From contig JAQISU010000003.1 of NCBI GenBank assembly GCA_029339505.1, forward strand, positions 18,173,001 to 18,237,000: a stretch of DNA of 64,000 nt. The letters are read 5' to 3'. Position 1 is the stretch's first letter, and each line of letters starts with the position of its first letter. The notes under the pieces were generated by a model, which ran no database searches, was not told where the DNA came from, and worked only from the letters and a program-made list of their open reading frames with translations. Made by a program: the position numbers and the translations under genes. Shown one piece after another: positions 1 to 9,719 of the stretch. This DNA is from Unio delphinus. Lineage: Eukaryota; Mollusca; Bivalvia; Unionida; Unionidae.

Positions 1-1
1 G

Positions 2-448
2 ATTATATATAGCATTGAGTACGATTTTATAATCACAGATATAACATCTAAGGGTATATATGTCGATCGTAAAGACGCTTTCTTGTCTGATGGAACAAAA
101 TTTGGTACAATTGTTACTTACGCAGATGGAGAAAATCTTCAGTATACACATTTGAGGGTGTCTATGCTAGCTTATGCTTCTATCAGTTTATTTTCGATGA
201 TAAATAGATTTCCTGACACCAAAGTTTGAGTAGCCACTGATTCATTTTATACAGACGCAAAACACAGCGAAGCAGTGGCTAAATTCACTAATTCTGATGA
301 GAGTTGGGGATCATGGAGAATCAAGCAGGAAATACCTTGTGACTATTCCAAATCAGCAGATGTTACGATTGAAGATAAAAATTTGAAAAATAATAGATGT
401 CAGAACTATCTAATGCACTGCAGATATCTGATCCAATATGTAGATTAA
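2..448 (+). pseudogene. polB: Family B DNA polymerase, C-terminal fragment (element gene)
   Basis: The frame is open from the window edge apart from one TGA at 227-229. Just after the stop comes ATDSFY, which fits polymerase B motif C (usually DTDS). Before it lies an alpha-helical stretch (LAYASISL and following) of the kind preceding motif C in protein-primed polymerases of Polintons. Only the palm end and part of the thumb are present; the exonuclease and N-terminal palm would lie left of the window. The first catalytic Asp of motif C is Ala here. The frame closes at 446-448, overlapping the helicase start by about 50 bases in another frame. This is either a true gene overlap or a frameshift in what was a polymerase-helicase fusion. 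Confidence 0.7.
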
Positions 449-1701
449 AAACCAGTTACCTAAATGGCTGTGGCGGGTCAGGAAAGACGACTAGTGCGAT
501 TGAGTTATTTCATGGGAAATCAAATATGATTGTACTAACACCAACACACAGACTCGCCAGAGAGATGAAACATCGAGGCATAAATGCTTGTACTTATCAC
601 AGTTTCTTTCGACGGAAAGGCAATGAATGGACTCCTGAACGAATGGGTGAGAAATTTATTCCTAAAGTCATTATTTGGGATGAGATATGCACGGTATCGT
701 TAGATGTATTACAAAAATTTTTCAATTGGTTATTGCACGCGAACACAAAAGTAATAATGTGCGGTGATCATGGTCAACCACCACCATTTGTTGGTTTATC
801 CCCACATGATTGGCTAAAGAATTTTGTAGACTATTATGAAGAAATTAATACTGATCATAGAGCACTTGATGAACAATTACGCGAGTTTAAGAAACTAATC
901 AGATTACAACCGGATAGAATCCAATGTGAAATAGCGCGTGAAATAATTTTAGAAACACCATTAAAAGATTTCTGGGAAGCGTGGAGACCAAATGATTTGA
1001 TAGTGGCAAGTAGAAAAATATCCAGAGATACACTTCAAATGAAGTTATTTGAATTGCATAAAGAAAAATTTACAACACTTCCAGTACCGTTGTGTTATAG
1101 GCCTTCGGATACATGAAAACAAAATATTGAAGTTGATATTCCCGGTTTAACAGAAAATCAGAATTTAGCGTTAAATGATATTGTGCTGGTTGATATCAGC
1201 ATCGTCGAAGATGCATTGCGTGCTGTCAAATCCCCATGGAAGCTAGGTTACGCAGCGACGATACATTCTTCACAGGGATTGACTATATCAGATACAATTG
1301 TTTGGATGGTGGATAATCACATCGAGTGGTCAAATCTAGTTTATCTCGCAGTGTCCAGAGTATGAAGAATAAATCAACTTCGAAGAGTTATTTTAGATGA
1401 TAACGACACTACAATAAGTGATATTGTCAGCGATGATATAATCAGAAAAAAACATTCTGGTTATAAACAACAAGACAAAAAAAATAATAGAGAATTTGAT
1501 ATTGATGCTGAATTAATAATTACGCTGAAGCAACAACAGAATAATCACTGCGCGAGTTACAATTGTATAATGCTTTGGTGTTGGTCGGATATAGATCCTC
1601 GACAATTTACTGTAGACAGAAAAGATAGCAGCGTAGGTCATACCAAGGATAATGTGATGCTGACTTGTCTTGAGTGCAACAGACGAAGAGGTGCTAGTTA
1701 A
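397..1701 (+). pseudogene. Superfamily 1 helicase with C-terminal HNH endonuclease domain
   Basis: One continuous frame of 435 codons is broken by TGA at 1114-1116 and 1363-1365. Residues 24-32 form a Walker A loop (GCGGSGKTT). Residues 91-96 are Walker B (VIIWDE), and 123-127 (GDHGQ) fit SF1 motif III. After the first stop, TIHSSQG and the AVSRV segment fit helicase motifs V and VI of the Pif1/RecD-like group. The last 55 residues hold a zinc-bound HNH pattern: C385-x4-C390, a V-D-R segment, H-T-K-D-N, and C424-x2-C427. Such a protein could unwind and nick element DNA during replication; that role is inferred. The ATG at 397 is the first in frame, but the protein may originally have been fused to the polymerase upstream. 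The gene ends about where the integrase on the other strand ends (convergent). Confidence 0.8.
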
Positions 1702-2602
1702 GACCACGTGGTGGTAATTGAGTATCCTCGGGTATCACTTGCAATTGTTCACGAGTAAATCCTTGCTGAGGAGCAGTCAAATCCAATCTATAGATTGCTG
1801 GTCTACCCGTAGATCGTGTTATACTAGATATTTTATGCGCGGTGACACTCCAAATTGGATCAGTAGCTCTTTTTTTGCCACCTTCGAGCTCTCCTGGTTC
1901 ATATAAATACCTAACAGTGACATTACCAAGTATTGGTTGTTTTGAAAAATCTTTTTGTGGTTGTACGGGTATAGACTTTTTCTTAATCGCGTTGTTAGGT
2001 TTCATATTAATCGTTCGAGTAACCTCATTATTTAGAGCGGTAATCACAGCTGGTAATCTCTTGACCCATTCACGGGATCGTTTATCCTGAATAAATTCCT
2101 TAGCATATTGATATCCAAATAACCGCTCAGCAAGTGTCCGATTAAATCATTCAACAATTGCCTGATCGCGATGTAGTGCAGTATGCCCTCGTCTGATAGT
2201 GACATTATGATGCTTCATTGTTGATAGAACCGCACCCTGAAATTCCTTTCCAGGATCAACTTGTAACAGATTTGGCCAGCGCAGAGGACCCCTTTGATAA
2301 ATCCTTTCAAATGCAGAAGCAACTTCAGTTGATGATTTTGTCTTTAGCGGTTCTGCTTGTTTGTATCGACTCACAACATCAACTACGGTTAACGCGTATT
2401 TGTAACCACCATCATGTGGCAGAAATAATATATCAGCCTGATGAACTTCATTAGGAACAGTCACATCAAAATGCGAGTAGTTAATTTGTTTAGGCGGTGG
2501 TAGATAAATTTGCCATATCGCCTGTTTAGATAACCAATCCGCTGCAGTGGTATATTTCACCTTCGCGGCGTTAGCGAGTTTACCAATTGCTACTTTACCC
2601 AT
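1694..2602 (-). pseudogene. int: Retroviral-type DDE integrase of Polinton element
   Basis: The frame from ATG 2602 to the stop at 1694-1696 (303 codons) is interrupted once, by TGA at 2147-2149. The catalytic triad is visible as D57 (HQADIL), D116 (QVDPGKEF) and E151, with 34 residues between the last two, the D,D-35-E spacing of retroviral and Polinton integrases. The stop falls directly after E151. The frame then resumes with FNRTLAERLFGYQY and ends in a basic, chromo/SH3-like tail containing VRYLYEPGE and RATDPIW, which I recognise as the C-terminal region of Polinton integrases. The N-terminus (WLSKQAIWQIYLP) looks helix-turn-helix-like rather than HHCC zinc. It would insert the element into host DNA. 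Without the stop the domain set is complete. Confidence 0.88.
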
Positions 2603-2645
2603 CTAGTATCCTTTTGGAGAATAATAAATAGATTCCATGTTGTTA

Positions 2646-3014
2646 TTAATTACCGGCACCTAACATCAATTTACCTTTCATTGCCGATTTTACTAACCAT
2701 GAAGCTAATTTTTCTTTGAAGGATTTATCGGTGATAGAATTCAACGCGTGAATCAATTTCACATCTGCGATATGTCTATGTTGCAGATTGCTGCTTTTAT
2801 AAGCGACATCATGAGCATGACATGCTTTATCAATGGCGTTTATTGGGTTTTCACTGGGTTGGGGTTGGTTTTGATCATCAAGTCTGATATCGAGTCTAGT
2901 CCCGGGTCCACAATAACTATACCCTGGAAGGTGTTTTTCTCCTGGATACTTTGCCCATGGTGTTCCCGGGAGTTTAGTTAACTTGGCTGCAATATCACCT
3001 CCTCGTTTTTTTTT
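2646..3014 (-). CDS. Phospholipase A2-domain protein (parvovirus VP1u / Polinton type)
   Basis: The open frame reads KLPGTPWAKYPGEKHLPG, then YCGPGT (calcium-binding loop) and about 20 residues later ACHAHDVAY, with the His-Asp catalytic pair of secreted-type PLA2. This loop/HD arrangement and the short WAKYPGE lead-in match the PLA2 domain found in parvovirus VP1 and in some Polinton/adintovirus minor capsid proteins, where it serves membrane breach during entry. About 60 residues follow, ending in a stop at 2646-2648. There is no ATG: the frame opens at an 11-A tract directly after the stop of the zinc-ribbon gene, in the same frame. The true start may have been lost by an indel or substitution at the A tract. 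Confidence 0.75.
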   Translation of the reverse strand, partial: KKKRGGDIAAKLTKLPGTPWAKYPGEKHLPGYSYCGPGTRLDIRLDDQNQPQPSENPINAIDKACHAHDVAYKSSNLQHRHIADVKLIHALNSITDKSFKEKLASWLVKSAMKGKLMLGAGN

Positions 3015-3170
3015 TTAATTATCCGCAGATCTCATAGAAACAAATCTAAATTTCTTTGTACTGCATTGTATGCATTTACCAGAAAGTGCTGATCGGTTAT
3101 TTTTAGTTGTAATCGTCGTCAAGTCGTTTGTGCCAGTATGCTTCGTACATTTCACACAATATAGATCCAT
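3015..3170 (-). CDS. 51-residue zinc-ribbon protein (DUF5679-like)
   Basis: A short ORF starts MDLYCVKC and has a second pair, CIQC, about 30 residues on, giving C-x2-C ... C-x2-C. The layout YCVKC, a T-x-T-K-N-x-R-x-A-L-S-G segment and a C-x2-C near the end resembles the tiny DUF5679-type zinc ribbons present in many large DNA viruses and Polinton-like elements; that family name is from memory and not verified. Its function is unknown. The ATG at 3168-3170 lies only 17 bases from the ATG of the divergent ATPase gene, so the two probably share a promoter region. The intact frame contrasts with the broken neighbours. Confidence 0.7.
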   Translation of the reverse strand: MDLYCVKCTKHTGTNDLTTITTKNNRSALSGKCIQCSTKKFRFVSMRSADN

Positions 3171-3187
3171 AATTTATTTATAATAAC

Positions 3188-3849
3188 ATGAATGTAATTG
3201 ATTATTTAGCTACCCGACGAGGGGAACCTATTAAACACCATGCGATGTTGCCGAATTCAATTAGAATGATTATAATTGGACCATCTGGAAATGGCAAGAC
3301 ACAATTGTTACTTAATTTAATAACGAGATGGATGAAATGGGACAAGTTGTATTTGATAGCTCCAAGTCTAGATGATCAACGATGTTACAATGTGTTAAAA
3401 GATTTTAACGACAAAGCAGTAGAAGAATCCGGCAAGGGTATTATTGAGTTTATAACCGATATCGATGAAGCACCGAGCATTGATGATATTGATGGAGATA
3501 TTAACATTTTAGTCGTATACGATGATATCATGTTAGACAATCAAAAGAATCTCGCTAGGATATTTTCCAGAGGTAGGCATACAAAACTGACGTGATATAT
3601 GTCACTCAACGATATACACAAATTCCAAAAGTGATCAGAGATAACTGTAATTTATTGTGTGTGTTTAACGGAGTTGATACACATACTCTTAGAAATATTT
3701 GGCAAACTTGGTGCAGCGGTGATATGGATCATAATCTCTTTAGAAATTTCATTAGTCACGCTCAGTCAATTCCACACGGATTTGTGACAATAAATTTATC
3801 AGATCCTCGGACGCGATATCGTGTCGGACGCGATAAAATATTCGGTTAA
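3188..3849 (+). pseudogene. A32-like (FtsK/HerA family) DNA-packaging ATPase
   Basis: Residues 31-38 are Walker A (GPSGNGKT) and 107-113 are Walker B (ILVVYDD). The pattern SRGRH followed by a YVTQRY segment fits the sensor region of viral genome-packaging ATPases in Polintons, adintoviruses and poxvirus A32. The first frame ends with TGA at 3593-3595, but the protein continues without loss in the next frame from 3592 (IYVTQRYTQIP) to the stop at 3847-3849. That is a one-base deletion, not a substitution. Total length of about 220 residues is normal for the family. It would translocate DNA into capsids; no capsid gene is present here. Confidence 0.85.
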
Positions 3850-3860
3850 TCCATAGCAGC

Positions 3861-3878
3861 GGGGGGGGGGGGGGGGGG
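3861..3878. repeat. G18 homopolymer at right edge of the virus-like element
   Basis: A run of 18 G follows 11 bases after the ATPase stop and is followed by a T-rich tract (about 3899-3908). The change from CpG-containing coding DNA to AT-rich intron-like DNA happens here. It may mark a deletion or insertion boundary, or a place where the assembly is uncertain. Confidence 0.8.
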
Positions 3879-3879
3879 T

Positions 3880-4291
3880 GGACAACGACAGAGGCGTCTT
3901 TTTTTTTGCCAAATGGACCCTTATAAGGAACCAAATAGACCTTTCTATTATATATTTACTATTAAGCCTTGGTTTGTCAAATAGACCTTTCTATTAAATA
4001 TTAACGAGAAGGAAGCCGTGTCGACACCTAAAAGGTTTGTATGATTCCCCACCTCTGCTGCTCAATGAAATATGCCTTGGGAATGACACAAAATATACTT
4101 AAAGCAGTATAATACTTTCAGAGTGCATCTGCATTCAGATTATTCTGTCCGTTGATATACTTAATGTCAGTGTCGTATTCCAGTAATATGAAACTGCCAT
4201 ATTGACAGTCTCTTTATTTGGTTTTTCATTCTCAATGAAACTAAGGCAGTTATGATTACTGAATACAATACACGTAGAAAGAGTTGATCGA
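3880..4291. other. Non-coding stretch
   Basis: AT-rich sequence with a short direct repeat (AAATAGACCTTTCTATTA at about 3930 and 3978). No gene, TIR or RNA was recognised. Confidence 0.5.
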
Positions 4292-4450
4292 ATAATAATA
4301 ATAATGAGGACTTTGTATAGTACCTAATCTTTAGAAGTTCTAAGCGCTTTACAAAATCTATAATGATATCAATACAAAAAAACAAAAACAGACACCGTGC
4401 AATTGGAAAATAAAAAATAATGAAAGTATTTAAGGTAGGAAACATGTTTA
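4292..4450 (-). mobile_element. CR1/L2-like LINE, 3' end fragment
   Basis: Read on the minus strand this has TAAAGCGCTTAGAACTTC, then a tract ending ACAAAGTCCTCATT and (ATT)n. The same tail occurs at 12880-12945, 27190-27257 and, reversed, 50820-50890. Such hairpin-plus-microsatellite tails are typical of CR1/L2-type LINE 3' ends. Confidence 0.6.
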
Positions 4451-4659
4451 GGTCTTTACTTCTTTAGAATTAACTTGACTGTTTCCCACAATATTTCCTA
4501 ATTATGTAACACATGCATGGCAAACCTGCCTTTTATATAAAGATTTGCATCACTGAGTTGATCACATAATTTCTGAATTGTTTCCAAGTGAACTTTTCAT
4601 TGTAAATGATGATGTCATCAATATCAGCATCATGTCTATCTAGGCCAGATGTAATAATT

Positions 4660-5083
4660 TTTATTAAAAACTACATTGTGAACATAGAATGTTGAATGTT
4701 TATTAAAAACTACATTGTGAACATAGAATGTTGAATGTTTATTAAAAACTACATTGTGTACATAGAATGTTGAATGTTTATTAAAAACTACATTGTGAAC
4801 ATAGAATGTTGAATGTTTATTAAAAACTACATTGTGAACATAGAATATTGAATGTTTATTAAAAATTACATTGTGAACTTAGAATGTTGAATGTTTATTA
4901 AAAACTACATTGTGAACATAGAATGTTGAATGTTTATTAAAAACTACATTGTGAACATAGAATGTTGAATGTTTATTAAAAACTACATTGTGAACATAGA
5001 ATGTTAAATGTTTATTAAAAACTACATTGTGAACACAGAATGTTGAATGTTTATTAAAAACTACATTGTGTACCTAGAATGTT
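4660..5083. repeat. 39-bp tandem repeat, about 11 copies
   Basis: The unit begins TTATTAAAAACTACATTGTG and continues AACATAGAATGTTGAATGT. Starts at 4660 and 4699 show a 39-base period. Copies differ by single substitutions only (for example GTACATAG instead of GAACATAG), so the array is young or homogenised. Confidence 0.95.
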
Positions 5084-5089
5084 TCATGC

Positions 5090-5700
5090 AAAACAGTATC
5101 ACTTTATGTTGATAGAGTTCATATGGAATTGAAAAAGCAGAAATTTATTTCGTTCTTTCTGTGAGTGACTTTTTTTATGGATCCTTTCAATGGTCAAAGT
5201 TTCCAGTTTTCTCAATGCAGTCATTGTCGTTGGTAATGAATTTGTTTTAGTCACACTAGTCACTGTTCTATAGTCAGTACACATAGTATTATCTAGTTTC
5301 AGCACAAATATACCTCGTGAACTCCAGTCTCGTTTACCTGGTTCAATAAAATCATTCAACTAATATTTACTTTGTATTTTCAAATGTTCCTGCATGAGAT
5401 GATTCATTCTATAAGGATGCTGTTTGTCAAGTGTAGAGTGTACAATTTCAGTGTCATGATAGATTTTATTTCTTTGTGTTAGAACATCTGGTAACAAATG
5501 CTCATATTCACACAGCTGATTTAGTTCACTCATTTTTGCAACTGTAGATGTGAAAGTTTGTGGTCCAGTTTGCTCAATATGTCTGAATTCTGAAGATTTT
5601 CTAGATTCTTTGGTGTAATTTCTATTTCAAGCTTTTAATCCAGCCCAAATTCCTTTACTCTCTTACTCAACATTTCTTCATAGTTGTCCATTATGCATTT
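5090..5700 (-). pseudogene. Ty3/Gypsy-like reverse transcriptase, N-terminal relic
   Basis: On the minus strand, in fragments, I read IVHSTLDKQHPYRMN, then LNDFIEPGKRDWSSRGIFVL and CTDYRTVTSVTKTNSLPT. These follow the order of the Gypsy RT start: the H-x-I-x-T region, PYR, an I-I-E-P-S-x-S-x-W-S-S-P block, and D-Y-R-x-L-N-x-V-T-x-x-D-x-Y-P. The frame is split by a stop near 5357 and ends before the catalytic YxDD, so this is dead and 3'-truncated. No LTR was seen. Confidence 0.6.
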
Positions 5701-5773
5701 GAAAGGATGAAAAAAGAAAGCAGAAGGATTGCAAAGAAAATATGAACTTTATTCATTCGGAAAATGGGGATTA

Positions 5774-7813
5774 CAGTCCTTCCCGTTTATGTCGACATCC
5801 TCGGGTCCAAGGAAATATTGTTGACATATGCGGATGTCGAGATAAGTGGGGGTGGGTGGTGGTGTTTGAAAAAAATAAAAGTTAAAAGGGTGACCCATCA
5901 TCAGTGAGTAGCATTTACACTATGATAAAACAATGGAAATTTAGAGTACATGAAGACAGAATCATTGTGAAATACACTTGTATATTGACAAATTATATTT
6001 TGGTTACCTTTGTGTAGTAAAATCCAAAATAAAATATTCCATCGATCACATCCTGATATGAAAAACATTACGATATTCAGTGTCAGCATACATGGTTGGA
6101 TAGTTGTTATTTACATGCTTCATGTACATGTACTTAAATTAGCCTAGATTTTGGTCAGTCTGTTCCCATCTTATTGAGGATACCAAAGGGATGCCGCTAT
6201 TCACAGGAAAATGAAAAAACTGTCAACAGTACATGTATTCTCCACAAATATTTTTGTATCCGATGTTATGATGAACATTAAAGCGACTGAACCCAACCAC
6301 TTGTTGCAGCAAAGTTCTCCACACTAATTTTTTTTTTCGCAAATGCTTCATTGAACCAATTTGATACTTCCTCCACGTCTTCAAATGTAGCAGACTTTCA
6401 CTTCCTTTGTGTAGTGCATTTACCTTCAATGTAGTCTTTCTTTATAGACTCTGCAGCTTTCATCCTTCCTGAAAGAGTGTTATTTTTAAGCAAAAAAATT
6501 TCACAGACCTCCTTGCGAGATGTTCAGCCTTCAACTTCCTTAACAACCAGATATTTAGTTTCCAGAGACTGTAAATTTAATTTACGTTTTACACTTCGGT
6601 TGGTAGCCATCGTAAATGTAAACAAAGTTAGAAATGAAACTTTCACAGCAAAATAAACTTCTTTTAATCACCGATCACTTTCAGAGGTCTCAGAAATGCG
6701 TAATCACACATATTTGGAAGCATTTTTTTTTTAATATATATCTGTGATTCAGAAAATCATGTATGGTGAGGAGGAAACGTCCTCTGTACACATCAATTTG
6801 CTGGATGGCAAATTTAAGGGCTTGCTAGTCCTGCTTTGACCACCTGTTCAGTGGGAAATTGTGTTGATCAATTGATCCTTTTAGCTGTGCTGATATTTAC
6901 AATCAGAAAAATCAGGTGGCTGAAAGACCCACAGATGTACATGTTGTCATTGTAAGAGTACATCTGAAGAACATGACCCACAAGTTAGGCGGCAAGATCA
7001 AAGACTTGACTAGCTGCAGAATGGTGAGAAAATGTGCTGATAACTGATTTCAGTTGTAGAATGGCTCATTAATGTACTTGTATATAAGATGAGTACCAGT
7101 ACATCAAATGAACAAATTTTGCCTTCATTATTTTCGTTGCCAAGTGTTGCAAACTAAGTAGTGCTTGTGATCTCAAAATCAAGACATGTTGAGAGTTAGA
7201 CAAAATTGCTGTTTGCAAATTTTAACAAGAAGGGTTAAACAGCAAACTGACGAAGATTATAATGAAATTCAGCAGAGTGTTAGAAGTTGCTATAACTGAC
7301 ATTTCACATGGAGCACTATGGATGATGCCTAACTTAGTGCTTGGAGTAAGACCTATTCTTGACCTGACAATTCACTCTCACTCTAATGGGCAAACAAGGG
7401 CTACATGTCAGTGCTATAAACAAGTTTGAAAATTAAACTCGATAGCACCCACCATTTCTACTTGTCTGGAAATATAGCCATTTCAAGTATTCCCAATTTG
7501 CTTCTGGTAGGGGACTGCAGCGTTTACTGGTGGTACTCTTGAACTCCTAGTTTTAAAATCTTAGTGATACCTCTGTGCATTCTTTGGAAAATGCAAGAAT
7601 TGATCAGATATCACTACTTTTAAGTTGCCGTGAGAGGCCAGTTTTATAGACCCAAACAAAAGCCTAGGGTGGTTATGTTTTTTTATCCGACAGTGACATT
7701 AAAGCCTGGCGGCAAGATTAACTAATTGTTGAACAAGGGACTGGGACTTTGCTTTTTTGTCAACATAGGCGGTTTGTCGATATATGTGATGTCGATATAA
7801 ACGGGTAGGACTG
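5774..7813. mobile_element. Tigger-like (pogo superfamily) DNA transposon, copy 1, defective
   Basis: The left end CAGTCCTTCCCGTTTATGTC and right end ATAAACGGGTAGGACTG are inverted repeats. They are flanked by TA at 5772-5773 and 7814-7815, the pogo/Tigger signature. Inside lies the start of a CENP-B-type transposase on the minus strand (6278-6610). The DDE part is not recognisable. A second copy lies at 31112-33498. Confidence 0.85.
6278..6610 (-). pseudogene. Tigger transposase N-terminal (CENP-B-type DNA-binding) remnant
   Basis: From ATG 6610 the frame reads MATNRSVKRKLNLQSLETKY, then KEVEG, SRKEVCEIF, KNNTLSG and, further on, KSATFEDVEEVSNWFNEAFA. This is the pattern of a Tigger/CENP-B helix-turn-helix domain followed by the start of a second HTH_Tnp_Tc5 domain. 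Two in-frame TGA codons and a TAA at 6278 break it. It would bind the transposon ends; here it is inactive. The copy at about 31850-32198 has also lost its ATG (now ACG). Confidence 0.75.
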
Positions 7814-8005
7814 TATTAATATTTTTTATCATTATTTTCATATGTTCCGAAATTCATCATTGATCTAGAATCATCTGCACACAGTTGTGAGAATGTTTAT
7901 ATATGCATATTATTGCACCATGGGTGGATCACAATTTGATATACCAACAGTATCTGTATATCAGATTGCTTTATACCAATACTTTAAAAGCCATGTTTTT
8001 TTATG

Positions 8006-8037
<32 letters not shown>

Positions 8038-8368
8038 CACACACAGATATATGGAGGGATTATTCACTTTTGACTTAAAGACCAGGGGGAAAAGAAATGT
8101 GTGGTTAATATTTATGAAGTATATCTTTGTCTGATAATGAGCCCACCCAGTACATTTTGTTAGGCTTTCTGTCTTGTCTTACCATGGGAGAAATTCTTTG
8201 AGAGATGATCATCTACTTCAATTTTCATATACCTTCACACGGTTATTTGCAGCTGCCTTCAATCTTTTTAGACCAAAAAATGAGTCTCCAAAAATATCTT
8301 TGTGTAAATGTCAGTCGCAGATGCTATGTTTCTAGCATATACAATACATTTTGTTTTTTCTTATTTAG
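7814..8368. other. Intronic or upstream sequence with (TA)n(CA)n microsatellite
   Basis: A TATATA tract followed by ACACACAC occupies about 8006-8046. No coding signal was seen until the splice acceptor of the first recognised host exon. Confidence 0.5.
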
Positions 8369-8479
8369 AACATTGTAAAGGCAGAGAGCCAATGTAAGGA
8401 GCTACAAAAACAGTTAGAGGACACACGATACAAGGACTTTAAAATCAGAGATGGAACTGATAACTTCTTGCTGCAAATT
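8369..8479 (+). CDS. Host coiled-coil gene, exon 1 of those found
   Basis: The acceptor is TTCTTATTTAG and the donor GTAAGT. The 37 codons read NIVKAESQCKELQKQLE and on to FLLQI, with charged heptads typical of a coiled coil. Both ends are phase 0. Earlier exons must exist because there is no start codon, but none was found between the virus-like element and this exon. Confidence 0.75.
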
Positions 8480-9473
8480 GTAAGTTTATTTTCATAACCG
8501 GCTTTAGAATCAGATTGTAGGCATTACAATAATATATATTGTAATTTTCATCCAAGATTTAAATAATTCATATAATGACAAAACGACAAATGTGTTAAAA
8601 ATATAATTGTCCAAATGAAGTGTAAAATAATCAGAGAAGCTTCTTGTTAGTGTTTATATTTTTTTATGGATCATACCCACTTTGTAATAAAGACATGGAC
8701 AGTAAGCTACTTTCTTTGTTTTCCTAAGGCAGATTAATACAAGCTGAAAATTCTCCCAGAATCTTCATTTCACATTTTTTGGGGTTAATTTTAACTGTTT
8801 GTGTCCACAGTTTTTGCATTGCATTGACCAATTAATTAACTTTTATCAACAAATAATACTACATTACCTCAGAACGTAGTGTTATGAAAGTTTACAATAG
8901 CATGGGATTCTCTCACCTATTATTGGTCTGAAAATGTACATAAATTAGTAACTGGATAATGGACCAGTCAGAGGAAGGATTTCCCATACAGATGTAAACT
9001 TTTGATCCCCTTTCTGAGTTATGAGCATTATTTTCATGGTAGTATTTAGCTATAAAAGGCAACTAAATTGTACATTGCAAAACAATTTAAACATCATAAT
9101 AACAATAATAATAATGACTTTATTTAAAGTGAGTGATATATTTAGTTTCATGAAACCAATCCTTCTTGTGGCACTCTGTTTTAATCATTTTTACATGCAA
9201 AATACATGTTCATATTCACACACACGCGCATTGGAAATAAGCTATATTTATACATCGACGTAAGAACAGACAATTTAACACACACACATACACACACACA
9301 CACAAAATCACTGATAAGAAACTATATTTATGTATAGATATAATAAACAGAAAATTTAAATGAACATGTACTTAAAAAACAAAAGTAGTGAGACAACAAG
9401 TGGAAGGTTAGTGAATTAGTTTTATACTTGAAGTTGTAATGTATGTCAAATCAAACAGGTTCTACTCTTCATC
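8480..9473. other. Intron 1, part: no gene
   Basis: AT-rich sequence with a CA-rich microsatellite near 9280-9304. Nothing else was recognised. Confidence 0.5.
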
Positions 9474-9719
9474 ATCGGGGCACCGAGTGGTCTAAAGCGC
9501 TCTCCATTACGGATCACTGCCATCTCACCTCTGTCTGCGTGGGTTCGAGTCTAAGATTTGGCTAATGTAGTTATGTGAGAAAGCTTGCCAGTAGCTTCTC
9601 GTGGATCAGTAGTTCTTTCTGGGGGTTTTCCCTGGTTCTTCCTCCACCAATAATACTGGCTGCCTATCGTGTGCTGAAAAATGTTGTTAAACCCTACAAC
9701 AACAACAACAACTACTACT
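9474..9719 (+). mobile_element. tRNA-derived SINE, family A, copy 1
   Basis: The start GAGTGGTCTAAAGCGCTC (A box) and GGTTCGAGTC (B box) mark a Pol III promoter of tRNA-Ser/Leu type. A conserved body follows (TTCCTCCACC, TACTGGCTGCC, GTGCTGAAAAATG, GTTAAACCC), with a tail of (AAC)n. TCATCATC flanks both ends as a likely target duplication. Other copies are at 41226, 48382 and 59050. The body resembles the shared domain of mollusc SINEs, as I recall it. Confidence 0.8.

Larger units (their letters stand above)
1..3849. mobile_element. Polinton/Maverick-type (adintovirus-like) element, partial and decayed
   Basis: Six adjacent reading frames belong to the gene set of Polinton-like, virus-related DNA elements. 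They are a family B polymerase end, a helicase with HNH domain, a DDE integrase, a PLA2-domain protein, a small zinc ribbon and an A32-like ATPase. Order and strands are Pol(+), helicase(+), integrase(-), PLA2(-), zinc ribbon(-), ATPase(+), tightly packed with no introns. The left side runs off the window. The right side ends just after the ATPase at a G run, with no terminal inverted repeat, capsid or protease gene visible. Premature stops and one frameshift show it is no longer functional as it stands. By eye it keeps more CpG than the surrounding intron-rich DNA, which suggests later arrival. Whether it lies upstream of, or inside an intron of, the host gene cannot be decided here. Confidence 0.85.

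Noticed and set aside
3592..3595. Counting the ATPase TGA with the other TGA stops
   Set aside because: The protein continues in a different frame, so this TGA is a by-product of a one-base deletion.
4660..5083. CRISPR-like regular repeat
   Set aside because: Units are contiguous without unique spacers; the host is eukaryotic. It is a minisatellite.
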